Below, in pieces: positions 35,634 through 44,992 of a stretch of 64,000 nt of DNA. The stretch is from Algoriphagus limi. GTDB taxonomy: Bacteria; Bacteroidota; Bacteroidia; Cytophagales; Cyclobacteriaceae. A program made the translations under genes and the position numbers. Below the pieces are notes generated by a model, which had not been told where the DNA came from, made no database searches, and saw only the letters and a list, made by a program, of their open reading frames with translations. How positions within the stretch are numbered: position 1 is the first letter of the stretch; every line of letters begins with the position of its first letter. The stretch is from positions 930,001-994,000 of the forward strand of contig NZ_JANWGH010000001.1 in the NCBI RefSeq assembly GCF_024919275.1, read 5' to 3'.

Positions 35634-35696
35634 AGCGAATTTTGAAAAATAGCCTGCTACGAAACTAATCGATTTGAAGGGAAAGCCAAACCCAAA

Positions 35697-37376
35697 TTAA
35701 AATTTAAGCCAGGCTCCACCTAACAATTGAACTCCTCTTACAGGATAATTTTGCCAACGGATATTTTTTCCATTCAGCAAATTATTTCCCTCGGCAAAAA
35801 CTCCAATCTTCTCTGTGATCTGATATTCAGCCTTCAAATGTAAATCTGCGATAGATTTTAGATTTTTTACTGCAAAATAATCCGGTTCTTCTGTTCGCTG
35901 AGGAGCTTTGATTCCTCCCATCAAATTGAAGTTCATTTGAATCAGTAAGCTCTCAAAAGGAGTAAGTTGATTATTGATTCCTACTTGCCAAGTAGGTCTA
36001 TGCCAAGCTTCTGATAAGGTATTCATGTCATATTGGTACAAATCCAACCGGGTGGATAATCGATACATTGATTGAATCTGTATACCCAATTCAGCATTGA
36101 TATTAAAGACGCTCACCTTATCATCATAGACCAATTGAAATCGAGAAGTATCAGCTGGTGAGTTGATGAAAAAGTGCATCTGATTAAAGCGACTAATATC
36201 TATACCAGCTTTATAATGGACTTTATTTTGAACTCGCCCTTCTATCCCTCCTGCTATTTTGTAATTGTTAATTGTGTTTAAAAGCTGAGATGAAGGTCCT
36301 AGAAATGGGTTCTCCATTACAAAACTATAATAGGTATTTCGCTGAACATCACCGGAAAACTCACCAAAAAATCCAAATTCATCCGCAAACAGATACGAAG
36401 CCTTTAATACAGGGAAAATTCTAAAATCACTGGATTTCCCAGGCACAGAATCGTTTTCAGACACAATATTCAAACCTGCCGAAAACCGAAAAGCATCTAA
36501 TTCATATCCAACCTCTGGCCTAATAGCAAAATAGGTTCTGGTTTCATCATACCCTTCATCCTCCGGAGTAGTGTGAAAATAGGACACTTCTAAAGACCCT
36601 TTCCAATCTTCTAATGCTCTAAAAATTCCTTTTCCCGAAAGCCCAATTTCACTTTCCTGAGCAAGATAGCTGTCCTTGAAATTTCTGAAATGAACTTTCC
36701 CCTCATACGAGACAGGTCCAACTTTTTCAATATCCCTGATACCAGCAGATAAATGAATCGTACTTAATACATTGCCTTGAATACCTCCAAAATCCAAATT
36801 CGGATTACTGAAAACAGAAGTATCTATTCCATAAAAAGAATAAGAATCCTGATTCCAATTTAAGCCTCCAAAAACCTCAGCCTGATCTAGAAAATAACTG
36901 AAGGCTCCTCCCAGTTGAGTATGGGATTCTTTTGACTGTTCATCAAGAATTGGCCCTTTTCCAAAACTTTGGTGCTTGAGGCCTATGCTATAATTCCAGT
37001 CATACACCTCTGTAGCCATAAATCGGGCTTCCAGCAAAGGGCTAGCAAAATTACCGTACCCAAGCTTCAAATAACCTGGAAACAAATCCTTGTAGTCTCG
37101 TCTGTAGACCTTTTGTGCAGGCTCAACATCTAGTGATACTGGGGGCAGATCCAACTCATAAAATTTCACCGTATAGTTGAAATCGGATAGGCCTTTTGGC
37201 TGAGGTAAGACAGGAAGTTTTTCAAATATCCTTGGCTGCGTGGGCAAGGTTAAAACCCGATCTTTTCGAATTACAAACTCCTGATCCTGAACTTCTCCAC
37301 GAGACTGAATTTGTCCCAAGAGATCATTCGAGATCCAAGAAAAAACAAGGGCTAGGACTAGATATCTTTTTCGCAT
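35697..37376 (-). CDS. Outer-membrane beta-barrel protein
   Basis: A 559-residue exported protein with signal peptide ending LLGQIQS. After about residue 100 the chain shows repeated beta-hairpin strands ending in aromatic residues (YLKLGYGNF, WNYSIGLKHQSFG, YFAIRPEVGYELDAF, VGINNQLTPF), and it ends with a C-terminal strand GAWLKF, typical of outer-membrane barrels. There is no TonB plug domain, although the barrel half resembles TonB-dependent receptors. The gene lies 3 bases after the large TPR gene and 63 before the SPOR gene in the same run. A role in tethering the stator complex to the outer membrane is an inference from context. Confidence 0.78.
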   Translation of the reverse strand: MRKRYLVLALVFSWISNDLLGQIQSRGEVQDQEFVIRKDRVLTLPTQPRIFEKLPVLPQPKGLSDFNYTVKFYELDLPPVSLDVEPAQKVYRRDYKDLFPGYLKLGYGNFASPLLEARFMATEVYDWNYSIGLKHQSFGKGPILDEQSKESHTQLGGAFSYFLDQAEVFGGLNWNQDSYSFYGIDTSVFSNPNLDFGGIQGNVLSTIHLSAGIRDIEKVGPVSYEGKVHFRNFKDSYLAQESEIGLSGKGIFRALEDWKGSLEVSYFHTTPEDEGYDETRTYFAIRPEVGYELDAFRFSAGLNIVSENDSVPGKSSDFRIFPVLKASYLFADEFGFFGEFSGDVQRNTYYSFVMENPFLGPSSQLLNTINNYKIAGGIEGRVQNKVHYKAGIDISRFNQMHFFINSPADTSRFQLVYDDKVSVFNINAELGIQIQSMYRLSTRLDLYQYDMNTLSEAWHRPTWQVGINNQLTPFESLLIQMNFNLMGGIKAPQRTEEPDYFAVKNLKSIADLHLKAEYQITEKIGVFAEGNNLLNGKNIRWQNYPVRGVQLLGGAWLKF

Positions 37377-37379
37377 GGA

Positions 37380-40367
37380 TTAGTTCAGTTTTTGAAGTTT
37401 CTCTTGAGCAATCTTTCGAACCTCTTCATCGGTTGCATTTTCTACAATGGATTCCAGCGTTGCTTTGGCTTGAAAAGCCTCACCTAGCTGCTGGTAATTA
37501 TCAGCGATTAGCAAAAACATTTGGCCATACCAATATCCAAAATCCGCAAAGGGACCTGACATTTCGAAAATGCTTTCATTCGATTGTTCTATTTGACCTT
37601 TTTCCTGATAATTTTTCGCCAATAAATACAAGCCTTCTGCTCCTTCAAGAGTCTTGTACTCATCCACCAAAACGGAAAGCGTAACCTCGGCTGCTTGATC
37701 TTGATTCAAAGCAAATTGTGCTTTTGCTTTGCCCAAAAGGGCCTTTGGAGTAGATTCTGGTAATATACCATCCAAGGATTCAAGCTTCTCCGCAGTAGAA
37801 ATCACTTCCCGATAGCGCTTAGTTTGATTATAGGCTTCCAATAAACCCATCAAAGCTTCAGCTTCTTCTACCTTGCTGCGAGCATTTGAAGCAGCCAATT
37901 CCAAGTATGGGATTGCTGCTGTATAGTCTTTCTGATTCAACCTGATCTCCCCTATTTTTTGCATTGCGCGAAGTCGCTGCGGAGATGCAGGTTCTTTTTC
38001 CAATTCTAAAAACGCAGCTAAAGCATTTTCCTGATTACTTGATTGGAAATAGGAATCACCCATGTAATAAAGAGCATCATTGCGCTGAGCTGTTTGAGGA
38101 TAGCTCCTCAAATAATTTTCAAAAGCTCTTGCAGCCTGTGCAAAATTCCGTTCGAAATACAAACTCTTGGCTGATTCAAACTCCAAAGATTGAACTGATC
38201 CTCCATCAGGATTCGCTTGCTTGTATTTATCCAAATAAGCTGAGAACTCTCCCGCTCTTCCTTGAAGCGCCAAAGCCTCTTGAAGTCCTTTTAATGCTGT
38301 TTCAGAATTGGAAGAATTAGGATGTTCATCTAGAATGGTCGAGTAATCCCGAATGGTCTCATTGTAGTTTTGAAGTGAAAAATTAGCCACAGCTCTTCCT
38401 TCCAAAGCAAATGGTACAAATGGACTATTTGGTCTCCTAGAAATCAAATCCGAAAAGGCATAAGTCGCATCACTGTACCTAAGTTCTTCCATTAAGATTT
38501 GACCACGCTGAAACAGGGCATCCTCTAGATAAAGCGAATTGGGATAATTCGCGATCAATTGATCCAAGTTCCGAAGAGCAGCACTATTATTTGTTTGGAA
38601 ATTTTGAACAACACCCAATCGATAATAAGCATAATCAATTCCTGAATTCCTTTCAGAGATCGCCTGTTGGAAAGTGGATTCGGCCTCAGAAAATCGTTTT
38701 TGAACGTAATAGCAATCCCCTAGACGAAGTAAGGCATCGTCATAGTTTTCTTTGTTTTCTCGACTTCGAAGTCTATCGGTGTAGGTTTTAAACTGAAATT
38801 CCGCCTCTCGATATTGCTTGGAGTTGAAATAAGCATACCCCAAACCATACAAACTTTTGTTCAAATACGCACTTGAAGTGGTTCGTCCTAGATCTAAGGC
38901 TTTTTGGTAGGAAGAAATTGCCTGATCCAATTGGCCATCAGCAGAATAAATTTCCCCTTTCCAAAAATGTGCTTCGAGTACTAAATCCCGATTTACTGGA
39001 AATGCCAAAGATTTATCCAAATAGGCAATTGCCCCAGGATACCTCTTATCTCGGAAGTATACCATTGCTTGATAGTAAGCCACTCGCTGATATGCCTCTC
39101 GAATTCTTGGAGATTTATTTTGAATACGGTCCATTTGTTCAATGGCGCGCAAATAATCACTGGTATTAATCAACGCTTCGGAAAGCAAGGTTTCAGCTTC
39201 TCGCCGATAAGTCCCGTTAGGATATTCATTTAAGTATTGGTCCAAGCCAGAGATCCCTTCTTGAAAGCTCCCTTTCTGAAGATTGGATTTAGCATAATTG
39301 AATAAAGCTTCTTCTTTTATTTGTTGGTTAAAATCAGAATTTGCAGCTGATTTAAAGGAGGTACTGGCAAATTGAAAGTTATCCAACTTGAGATAAGCAT
39401 GCCCCAAATAATAGGAAGAGGCTTGCCCCATTTCATTTTGCGCGGAAGCTGAAACCTTCAAATAATCCGTTGCTCGCTGGTAATTTTCAATTTCAAACTG
39501 CGCAACTCCACCTTTATAAACTTGCTCTAGACTTAATTCCCCTTTTCTGGAATTAACAAATGCATCATAATTTTCGGCAGCCTTAGCAAATTCTTTTTGC
39601 TCAAAATAAGCTTCTGCCAAATACAAGTGAATCATTTCCTTCCGCTCCAAATTTGCATTGGAAGCTAGTTTTGATTCTCCATAGTTAATCAAATCCTGAT
39701 AGCGACCTTCTTGGTAATATAGAGACGCCAATAAGTAAGGGACCTTAGGAGCATAAAATGCCGATTGACCCGCTTTTTCCAAATCAGAAATAGCCTTAGC
39801 AGTATTTCCCGATTGCATAGCGATATAGCCGCTGTAATAGTAGGCATCATAACTAATCGGCTGTCCCAATGTCTTTGCCTGATCAAAGAAAATTGCTGCC
39901 GAATCCAAGTCTTTTAATTGGAAATAGGCATACCCTTGCTTGAAAAGTACATCGGCTTGGCTTTCAGGATCGAGATCAGAAGCATTTACCATCCTATATC
40001 CATCAACTGCTTCCTTGTAGTTTCTTTTGTAGAAAAAATGATCACCTAAATAAAGTCCAGCAGAATTGACGGAGGGATGATTCCGATTATCAGAAATATA
40101 GGATTTCATTAATCCAACCCCATTCGGACTTTCTAATTCCAAAGCAGATTGAGCGGCTTTAAGCTTTCCTAATCGAACTTGGTCATCATAAAAATTCCTG
40201 GAATCTAATTGTTGGTTTTCCAGAAGAGTAGCTGAAAAAAGCTGGTTTTGAAAAAAGGAAGCCTGTTCATCCAAAACACGCTGAGGACTGGTCTGGTAAA
40301 GAGTAGACTGGGCGGATGCCTTCCAACTCAAACCTAGACTAGCCAATAGCACTAGGTAGTATCGCAT
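37380..40367 (-). CDS. Large periplasmic tetratricopeptide repeat protein
   Basis: A 995-residue exported protein, start MRYYLVLLASLGLSW; the longer reading would overlap holA by 44 bases and would lack a signal peptide, so I reject it. The signal peptide ends KASAQS. Nearly the whole chain is TPR repeats (about twenty-five), for example GLYLGDHFFYKRNYKEAVDGY, ALFNYAKSNLQKGSFQEGISGL, ALLRLGDCYYVQKRFSEAESTF and ALYYMGDSYFQSSNQENALAAF, with YPNGTYR-type turns. Such a protein is a scaffold and recalls CpoB/YbgF of the Tol-Pal system, but is much longer. The downstream barrel, SPOR and ExbB/ExbD genes suggest an envelope machine. Confidence 0.85.
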   Translation of the reverse strand: MRYYLVLLASLGLSWKASAQSTLYQTSPQRVLDEQASFFQNQLFSATLLENQQLDSRNFYDDQVRLGKLKAAQSALELESPNGVGLMKSYISDNRNHPSVNSAGLYLGDHFFYKRNYKEAVDGYRMVNASDLDPESQADVLFKQGYAYFQLKDLDSAAIFFDQAKTLGQPISYDAYYYSGYIAMQSGNTAKAISDLEKAGQSAFYAPKVPYLLASLYYQEGRYQDLINYGESKLASNANLERKEMIHLYLAEAYFEQKEFAKAAENYDAFVNSRKGELSLEQVYKGGVAQFEIENYQRATDYLKVSASAQNEMGQASSYYLGHAYLKLDNFQFASTSFKSAANSDFNQQIKEEALFNYAKSNLQKGSFQEGISGLDQYLNEYPNGTYRREAETLLSEALINTSDYLRAIEQMDRIQNKSPRIREAYQRVAYYQAMVYFRDKRYPGAIAYLDKSLAFPVNRDLVLEAHFWKGEIYSADGQLDQAISSYQKALDLGRTTSSAYLNKSLYGLGYAYFNSKQYREAEFQFKTYTDRLRSRENKENYDDALLRLGDCYYVQKRFSEAESTFQQAISERNSGIDYAYYRLGVVQNFQTNNSAALRNLDQLIANYPNSLYLEDALFQRGQILMEELRYSDATYAFSDLISRRPNSPFVPFALEGRAVANFSLQNYNETIRDYSTILDEHPNSSNSETALKGLQEALALQGRAGEFSAYLDKYKQANPDGGSVQSLEFESAKSLYFERNFAQAARAFENYLRSYPQTAQRNDALYYMGDSYFQSSNQENALAAFLELEKEPASPQRLRAMQKIGEIRLNQKDYTAAIPYLELAASNARSKVEEAEALMGLLEAYNQTKRYREVISTAEKLESLDGILPESTPKALLGKAKAQFALNQDQAAEVTLSVLVDEYKTLEGAEGLYLLAKNYQEKGQIEQSNESIFEMSGPFADFGYWYGQMFLLIADNYQQLGEAFQAKATLESIVENATDEEVRKIAQEKLQKLN

Positions 40368-40383
40368 AGCTGGTAATTGAGGT

Positions 40384-41406
40384 TCAGTGTAAAATCTTAT
40401 ACACAAGATCCCGGAGGATTTCAGCATCGCTCATACTTCCAGATTCTACTCCTTTGTAACGAAGATCTGCCTCCCGAATGTGTTTAAACACCTCAATTAT
40501 CTTGCCCAAATTATAATTTCTTGAAACAGCCAGGTATTCCCTAGCGATGAAAGGATTCATTTTTAAAATACTAGCCACCTGATCATTGGTTCTTGCCTTA
40601 TTCTCATGAATCAATGCCAATTGCCGGAAATAAAAGTAGATTAATGAAAAAAGCGGAATCACCGGATGATTCTTAGGGTTTTGAGAAAAGTATTGGATGA
40701 TTTGATTGGCTTTGTAGGCGTTTTTATAACCAATCGCCTTTAGCAATTCAAAATTATTGTAGTCCTTATTGATCCCCACATATTTCGAAATGTGATCAAC
40801 CGTAATCTGGGTAGGCTCCTTAAAGTTAATTAGCATTTTACCAATTTCATTGGTCATAACCTCCAGATTATTTCCAATGGAATCAGCCAAAAGAGCTGCT
40901 GCTTTTGGATCAATTTGATGGCCTGTTCCTTTGATATAAAGCTCTACCCACTCATTCATTTTATAATCCGGCACCTTTTCAGACCGGACATAGACTGCGT
41001 ATTTATTTAGAGCTTTCCCAAGACTGGTCTTACCATCTATTTTCTTGTATTTGTAGGCAAATACCAAAATGGTACTCGGAAGCGGATTCTCTATGTATTT
41101 GATTAAAAGTTCGGGAATCCCTTCATTTCCCCAATCCGGTAAACTTTGAGCTTCTTTGACCACTACGAGTTGGCGCTCTGCCATCATGGGGAATTTACGG
41201 GCATTATTCAAAACCACTCCCATATTGGCATCTTTGCCATAAATCACCAATTGGTTAAATCCACGCTCGTGCTCCGGAATAGCCGTTTCTTCAATGATTT
41301 TGGTAATCAGATCAATGTAATAAGGCTCTTCTCCATCCAAAAAATAAACCGGTGAAAACTTTCCGGCTTTCAAATCTTTGACAACGTCATTTGGATTTTT
41401 AGGCAT
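40384..41406 (-). CDS. holA: DNA polymerase III subunit delta
   Basis: A 340-residue clamp-loader subunit that opens the beta clamp. N-terminal FSPVYFLDGEEPYYID is the HolA-type start, VVKEAQSLP and LVFAYKYKKIDG the central region, and the C-terminal part (VKLFSLIYFYFRQLALIHENK, residues split here) with RYKGVESGSMSDAEILRDLVYKIL forms the collar domain. Length matches the family. It is the first gene in a ten-gene run of minus-strand genes, starting next to a putative promoter at 41426-41458. It is 16 bases before the TPR gene. Confidence 0.9.
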   Translation of the reverse strand: MPKNPNDVVKDLKAGKFSPVYFLDGEEPYYIDLITKIIEETAIPEHERGFNQLVIYGKDANMGVVLNNARKFPMMAERQLVVVKEAQSLPDWGNEGIPELLIKYIENPLPSTILVFAYKYKKIDGKTSLGKALNKYAVYVRSEKVPDYKMNEWVELYIKGTGHQIDPKAAALLADSIGNNLEVMTNEIGKMLINFKEPTQITVDHISKYVGINKDYNNFELLKAIGYKNAYKANQIIQYFSQNPKNHPVIPLFSLIYFYFRQLALIHENKARTNDQVASILKMNPFIAREYLAVSRNYNLGKIIEVFKHIREADLRYKGVESGSMSDAEILRDLVYKILH

Positions 41407-41425
41407 AGATCTGTGATTTGGGACT

Positions 41426-41458
41426 TAAAGATAAGAGTACTCCTGAAAAGCCTCCAAA
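41426..41458 (-). promoter_or_regulatory. Putative promoter of the holA operon
   Basis: On the minus strand TTTG (41455-41458) and TATCTTTA (41426-41433) are 21 bases apart, close to the Bacteroidota consensus with one mismatch in the last base of the -7 box. The start codon of holA lies 19 bases downstream. Confidence 0.4.
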
Positions 41459-41471
41459 AGCAATTTGATTA

Positions 41472-41500
41472 TTTGAAAAACTATTCATGCATTAACTTTG
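41472..41500 (+). promoter_or_regulatory. Putative promoter of the TPR gene at 41522
   Basis: TTTG (41472-41475) and TAACTTTG (41493-41500), a full match of the -7 consensus, are 17 bases apart, slightly shorter than the common 19. The ATG follows 21 bases later. Together with the holA promoter it makes a compact divergent control region of about 115 bases. Confidence 0.5.
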
Positions 41501-41521
41501 TATTTATTCCAAAACAGAGAC

Positions 41522-42223
41522 ATGAACTTTCAAGTAGGCATAGAATATTACAAGGCAGGAAAATTCGAAGAAGCACTTACGGTATTTAATCAGCTCATCG
41601 AAAAAGATCAAAGTCAGACTTCATACTTTCTATATCGAGGAAGAATTTTATCCAGAATGGGTAAAACAGAGAATGCGCTTGAAGATTTTGATCAGATTAT
41701 TGCTCTTGAACCATACAACACCGATTTTATTGCAGACCGGGCAGTAGTTCTACACTTATTGAATCGAAATGAAGAAGCCTTGGCCGAATTCGACAAGGCA
41801 GCCAACTTAGACCCAAACAATCCTTACCGATACAGTAGCCGAGCTTTTTTCAAAGACAGAATCGGAGATTTGAAAGGAGCGATCGAAGATTATGAAAAAG
41901 CTATTGAATTAGACCCTGAAGATGCTGTAGCATACAACAATAAAGGGCTGGTTGAAGAGAAACTAGGCTATAAAAAGAAATCGAAGGAAAGCTTTGATAA
42001 GGCTGATGAGTTAGTCGGTTATAAAGCCCCGGAAAACAAACAAACCACTGCTCCAAAAGAAGAAAGTCCTGCTCTTTTTCCAAAAATTCAAAAGGAGGAA
42101 AAAGCAACTTTGACTTTTGGTTATTTTGTAAAAACTCTGAAAGATGTTTTTGTAGATGAAAAGACCAGAAAGGACTTTCTTCAATTCTTAAAAAAGCCTT
42201 TTGGAAAGCCTAAAAATTCTTGA
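41522..42223 (+). CDS. TPR repeat protein, cytoplasmic
   Basis: A 233-residue protein with start MNFQVGIEYYKAGKF; the upstream TTG reading adds 8 unlikely residues and overlaps the promoter. It has four consecutive TPR units: GIEYYKAGKFEEALTVFNQL, LYRGRILSRMGKTENALEDF, ADRAVVLHLLNRNEEALAEF and SRAFFKDRIGDLKGAIEDYEKAIELDPEDAVAYNNKG (given in part), then a charged C-terminal tail of about 70 residues with FGYFVKTLKDVF. No signal peptide, so probably cytoplasmic; function as a protein-binding scaffold is assumed from the fold. It converges on the universal stress protein gene and overlaps it by 14 bases. Confidence 0.82.
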   Translation: MNFQVGIEYYKAGKFEEALTVFNQLIEKDQSQTSYFLYRGRILSRMGKTENALEDFDQIIALEPYNTDFIADRAVVLHLLNRNEEALAEFDKAANLDPNNPYRYSSRAFFKDRIGDLKGAIEDYEKAIELDPEDAVAYNNKGLVEEKLGYKKKSKESFDKADELVGYKAPENKQTTAPKEESPALFPKIQKEEKATLTFGYFVKTLKDVFVDEKTRKDFLQFLKKPFGKPKNS

Positions 42224-43052
42224 TTACCCAAAGGGGCTTTGTGATGAAATAAGACATCTTTTTAGAGACGCTTTTGGTGAAAATTTTATTGAAAAAATCC
42301 TGCTGACGACTTAAAGTAATCAGCATATCACCTTTAGCTGATTGCAAATAATTTTCCAGTCCTAAAGCCAAATCATCTCGAAAAGACTTCAGAACGAAAT
42401 TCACTCGATCATACTTAATGAAAGGCTTTAGTTCCTCAATCATGACCTGATGAAGTGGCTTTTCGAGTTTGTTTTTTCCCTCTGAAGCATGGACAATGTC
42501 AATTTCGGCATCAAAGAATTTCGCGAATTCTACAATTTTTTGAATAGCAACTTTATCCTCCTCTCGGTAATCAGTACCAAATACTAATTTTCGAGGTTGC
42601 TTATAAAACACCTTTCGAGGAACAACCAGAACATCCACTTTTGATTTTTCTACAATTCTGCTGGTCCGACTTCCAATAATGTTTTTCCGTAATTCATTCA
42701 TCCCTTCCGTACCCATCACCAAAAGTTGCGCTTTCGTCTCTTCACTAGCTTTGATCAGTTCCTTGACAATATCCCCGTCACAAATCAAGACATGACATTC
42801 TTTTAAGCCTTTAGGAATTGATTCATTTCTTACGGTCTGCTGCAAATTGGAAAGCTTTTCTTTCAAAAAAGCTAATTGATAATCCGCCTCGTTGCTCAAA
42901 GGATTCAACTTAAAATAATCCTCCCGATTGGCTACATGAATCAAAATCAAAGTGGACCCATAACGCTCCCCTATCCTTGCCGCATATTCAATTGCGTTCA
43001 GAGAGCATTCCGAAAAATCAGTGGGACAAAGTATGACGTTTGGTGAATCCAT
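42210..43052 (-). CDS. Universal stress protein, tandem domains
   Basis: A 280-residue protein of two UspA domains. The first (about 1-145) has VILCPTDFSECSLNAIEYAARIGERYGSTLILIHV and the nucleotide loop LLVMGTEGMNELRKNIIGSRTSRIVEKSKVDVLVVP (GxxG...S), so ATP binding is plausible. The second (about 150-280) is degenerate: it starts KLVFGTDYREED, lacks a full G-loop and ends ITLSRQQDFFNKIFTKSVSKKMSYF. This asymmetric double arrangement is common in Bacteroidota. It starts 1 base after the hydroxyacid dehydrogenase gene, so the two are co-transcribed, which suggests a stress-related link. Confidence 0.88.
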   Translation of the reverse strand: MDSPNVILCPTDFSECSLNAIEYAARIGERYGSTLILIHVANREDYFKLNPLSNEADYQLAFLKEKLSNLQQTVRNESIPKGLKECHVLICDGDIVKELIKASEETKAQLLVMGTEGMNELRKNIIGSRTSRIVEKSKVDVLVVPRKVFYKQPRKLVFGTDYREEDKVAIQKIVEFAKFFDAEIDIVHASEGKNKLEKPLHQVMIEELKPFIKYDRVNFVLKSFRDDLALGLENYLQSAKGDMLITLSRQQDFFNKIFTKSVSKKMSYFITKPLWVIKNF

Positions 43053-43053
43053 C

Positions 43054-43974
43054 TTAATAACCTCTTTTCCGATTGACGAGATTTAATAGGGGTTCGTTAC
43101 AATCCATGCGACGAATATTCTCTACCACCTGCGGAGCTGCCGCGGCTGGATTTGTTACACTGGCAATATGAGGAGTCATAGAAATTGCCGGATTTTCCCA
43201 GAAAGGATGGTTCTCAGGCAAGGGTTCCTCTCGATAAACATCTAAAAGAGCTCCTGATAAAAACCCTTTTTCTATTGCAATTGGCAAATCCTCTTCTACT
43301 AAATGTTTACCCCTAGCCACATTAATCAAATAGGTGCCTGGGGTACATTTTTCGAACAGTTTCATGTTCAGAATATTTTCAGTATAAGGTGTCAATGGAA
43401 GCAGACAAACCAAAACATTGATTTTTGAAAGAAACTCCTGTAGATGCTCTTTGGAATAATAAGGATAAGGAAAATCTGTTTTTTCAGAGTACCCAAAGCC
43501 AACCACGGGGAATCCCATGAAATCTAATTTTTCTAACACATCAAATCCCAATGCTCCTGTACCCATCACTCCGATAGTTACCGGGATTTCAGGATTAGAC
43601 ATATCCCAAACCTTTCGCTTTTTATCAGCCTCATAGCGTTGAATTTGGCGATGGAAGTTTAGAACTCCCATTACCACATAATTAGTCATGGACCAGGTTA
43701 GCCTATCATCCACAATCCTCACGATTGGAAGATTCTCAGGAATATTCGGATCACTCAATATATGATCAACTCCAGCTCCCATTGAACTGACTAATTTCAA
43801 ATTGGGATATTCTGATAAAATCCCTTCCGGATGCTGCCAAAGTAAGGCATACTCCACTTCATTAGGATTTTTCACATCGGGAAAAACCTCTATTTCCAAA
43901 TTGGGATTTGAATTTTTGAGAGCCTTAATCCAAGGTTCAGGATTTCTTCCGGGACTGATAATAACCACACTCAT
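43054..43974 (-). CDS. D-2-hydroxyacid dehydrogenase (GhrA-like glyoxylate/hydroxypyruvate reductase)
   Basis: A 306-residue NAD(P)H-dependent reductase of 2-oxo acids, similar to GhrA. Cofactor loop GVMGTGALGFDVLEKLDFMG (about residues 142-160), SMGAGVDHILSD, CLLPLTPYTENILN, INVARGKHLVEEDL (Arg of the active site) and TPHIASVTNP (His) are visible; the catalytic Glu is in LDVYREEPLPENHPFW. Glyoxylate or hydroxypyruvate is the usual substrate, but phenylpyruvate or others are possible. It precedes the stress protein gene by 1 base. Confidence 0.87.
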   Translation of the reverse strand: MSVVIISPGRNPEPWIKALKNSNPNLEIEVFPDVKNPNEVEYALLWQHPEGILSEYPNLKLVSSMGAGVDHILSDPNIPENLPIVRIVDDRLTWSMTNYVVMGVLNFHRQIQRYEADKKRKVWDMSNPEIPVTIGVMGTGALGFDVLEKLDFMGFPVVGFGYSEKTDFPYPYYSKEHLQEFLSKINVLVCLLPLTPYTENILNMKLFEKCTPGTYLINVARGKHLVEEDLPIAIEKGFLSGALLDVYREEPLPENHPFWENPAISMTPHIASVTNPAAAAPQVVENIRRMDCNEPLLNLVNRKRGY

Positions 43975-44106
43975 ACTTACAAATTTCAGAAAAGCAACTT
44001 GTGAATAACGGCTATGGAAAACAGGATATTTCCACTAATCAAAAAAAGAAACAATTACCTCTTAAATTTGGTAAAAATTATCCGAATAAAATTTAATCGA
44101 TTTCAC

Positions 44107-44955
44107 ATGAATAAGCTAAGATTTATCATTTTGATTGCCTTGATGGGCTGGTCATGTTTGTCTTTTGGACAGCAACTTCAAATGCCTCAAGCTTCACCTT
44201 CAGCAAAAATTTCCCAAAAAATCGGATTGACCGATGTAACGGTTGAATATTCTAGACCAAGTACAAGAGGAAGAAAGATTTTTGGAGAGCTAGTGCCTTA
44301 TGGTCAGGTTTGGAGAACCGGTGCCAATGCAGCAACAACGTTGGAGTTTTCAACCGAAGTGATGCTGGAAGGAAATAAAGTACCGGCGGGTAAATACGCC
44401 ATTTACACCATCCCGGGAAAATCTACTTGGACGATTGTTATCTCAAAAAACACCCAACTTTGGGGAGCTATTGGCTATACCGCGGATGACGATTTGTTGA
44501 GATTCCAAGTTGAGCCAAAGAAACTGAGTCGAAAGTATGAGACCTTTGAAATCAGCTTCAATAACATGACGGATGATGGAGCTGACCTTTCTATGAAATG
44601 GGAAAATACTAGAGTAGATTTTAGAATTTCTATGGATGTTGATCCTGTAGTTATGTCCCAAATCAAAGAAATGGTGATTGATACGAATACACAAGATCCA
44701 AGTCTATTATATGCTGCAGCCAATTACTACTTCACTTCTCAGAAGGATTTGAATCAGGCGTATGAGTGGATTAAAGTTTCCACTGACTCTGATCCCAAAT
44801 ATTGGACAATGCACTTGAGAGCTAAAATTGAAGCAGCTCTAGGCAAAAATGCTGAAGCGATTGCCTCAGCTCAGCAATCCATGAAAATGGCAGAAGAAGC
44901 CAAAAACCCTGATTATATCAGTTTAAATGAGCGATTGATCAAATCATTAAAATAA
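44107..44955 (+). CDS. DUF2911 domain protein, exported
   Basis: A 282-residue exported protein with start MNKLRFIILI, chosen because it gives a clean signal peptide ending LSFGQ; the upstream in-frame ATG at 44014 adds 31 positively charged residues. The first 150 residues are DUF2911: KIGLTDVTVEYSRPSTRGRKIFG, YGQVWRTGANAATTLEFSTEV and KAGKYAIYTIPG-like segments (VPAGKYAIYTIPGKSTWTIVIS). The remainder is a TPR-like helical part (LLYAAANYYFTSQKDLNQAYEWIKVS). The function of the family is unknown; it is widespread in Bacteroidota and probably sits in the periplasm. A good terminator follows. Confidence 0.84.
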   Translation: MNKLRFIILIALMGWSCLSFGQQLQMPQASPSAKISQKIGLTDVTVEYSRPSTRGRKIFGELVPYGQVWRTGANAATTLEFSTEVMLEGNKVPAGKYAIYTIPGKSTWTIVISKNTQLWGAIGYTADDDLLRFQVEPKKLSRKYETFEISFNNMTDDGADLSMKWENTRVDFRISMDVDPVVMSQIKEMVIDTNTQDPSLLYAAANYYFTSQKDLNQAYEWIKVSTDSDPKYWTMHLRAKIEAALGKNAEAIASAQQSMKMAEEAKNPDYISLNERLIKSLK

Positions 44956-44961
44956 GCAAAA

Positions 44962-44987
44962 AAGCCTTCCTCAATCGGGGAAGGCTT
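44962..44987. terminator. Bidirectional terminator
   Basis: Stem AAGCCTTCC (44962-44970) / GGAAGGCTT (44979-44987), 8-base loop, followed by CTTTTTTAC on the plus strand and preceded by an A-run (minus strand T-run). It lies between the convergent DUF2911 and symporter genes. Confidence 0.78.
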
Positions 44988-44992
44988 CTTTT

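Noticed and set aside
40368..40427. Longer start of the large TPR protein
   Set aside because: It overlaps holA and has no export signal; the internal start at 40367 gives a clean signal peptide.
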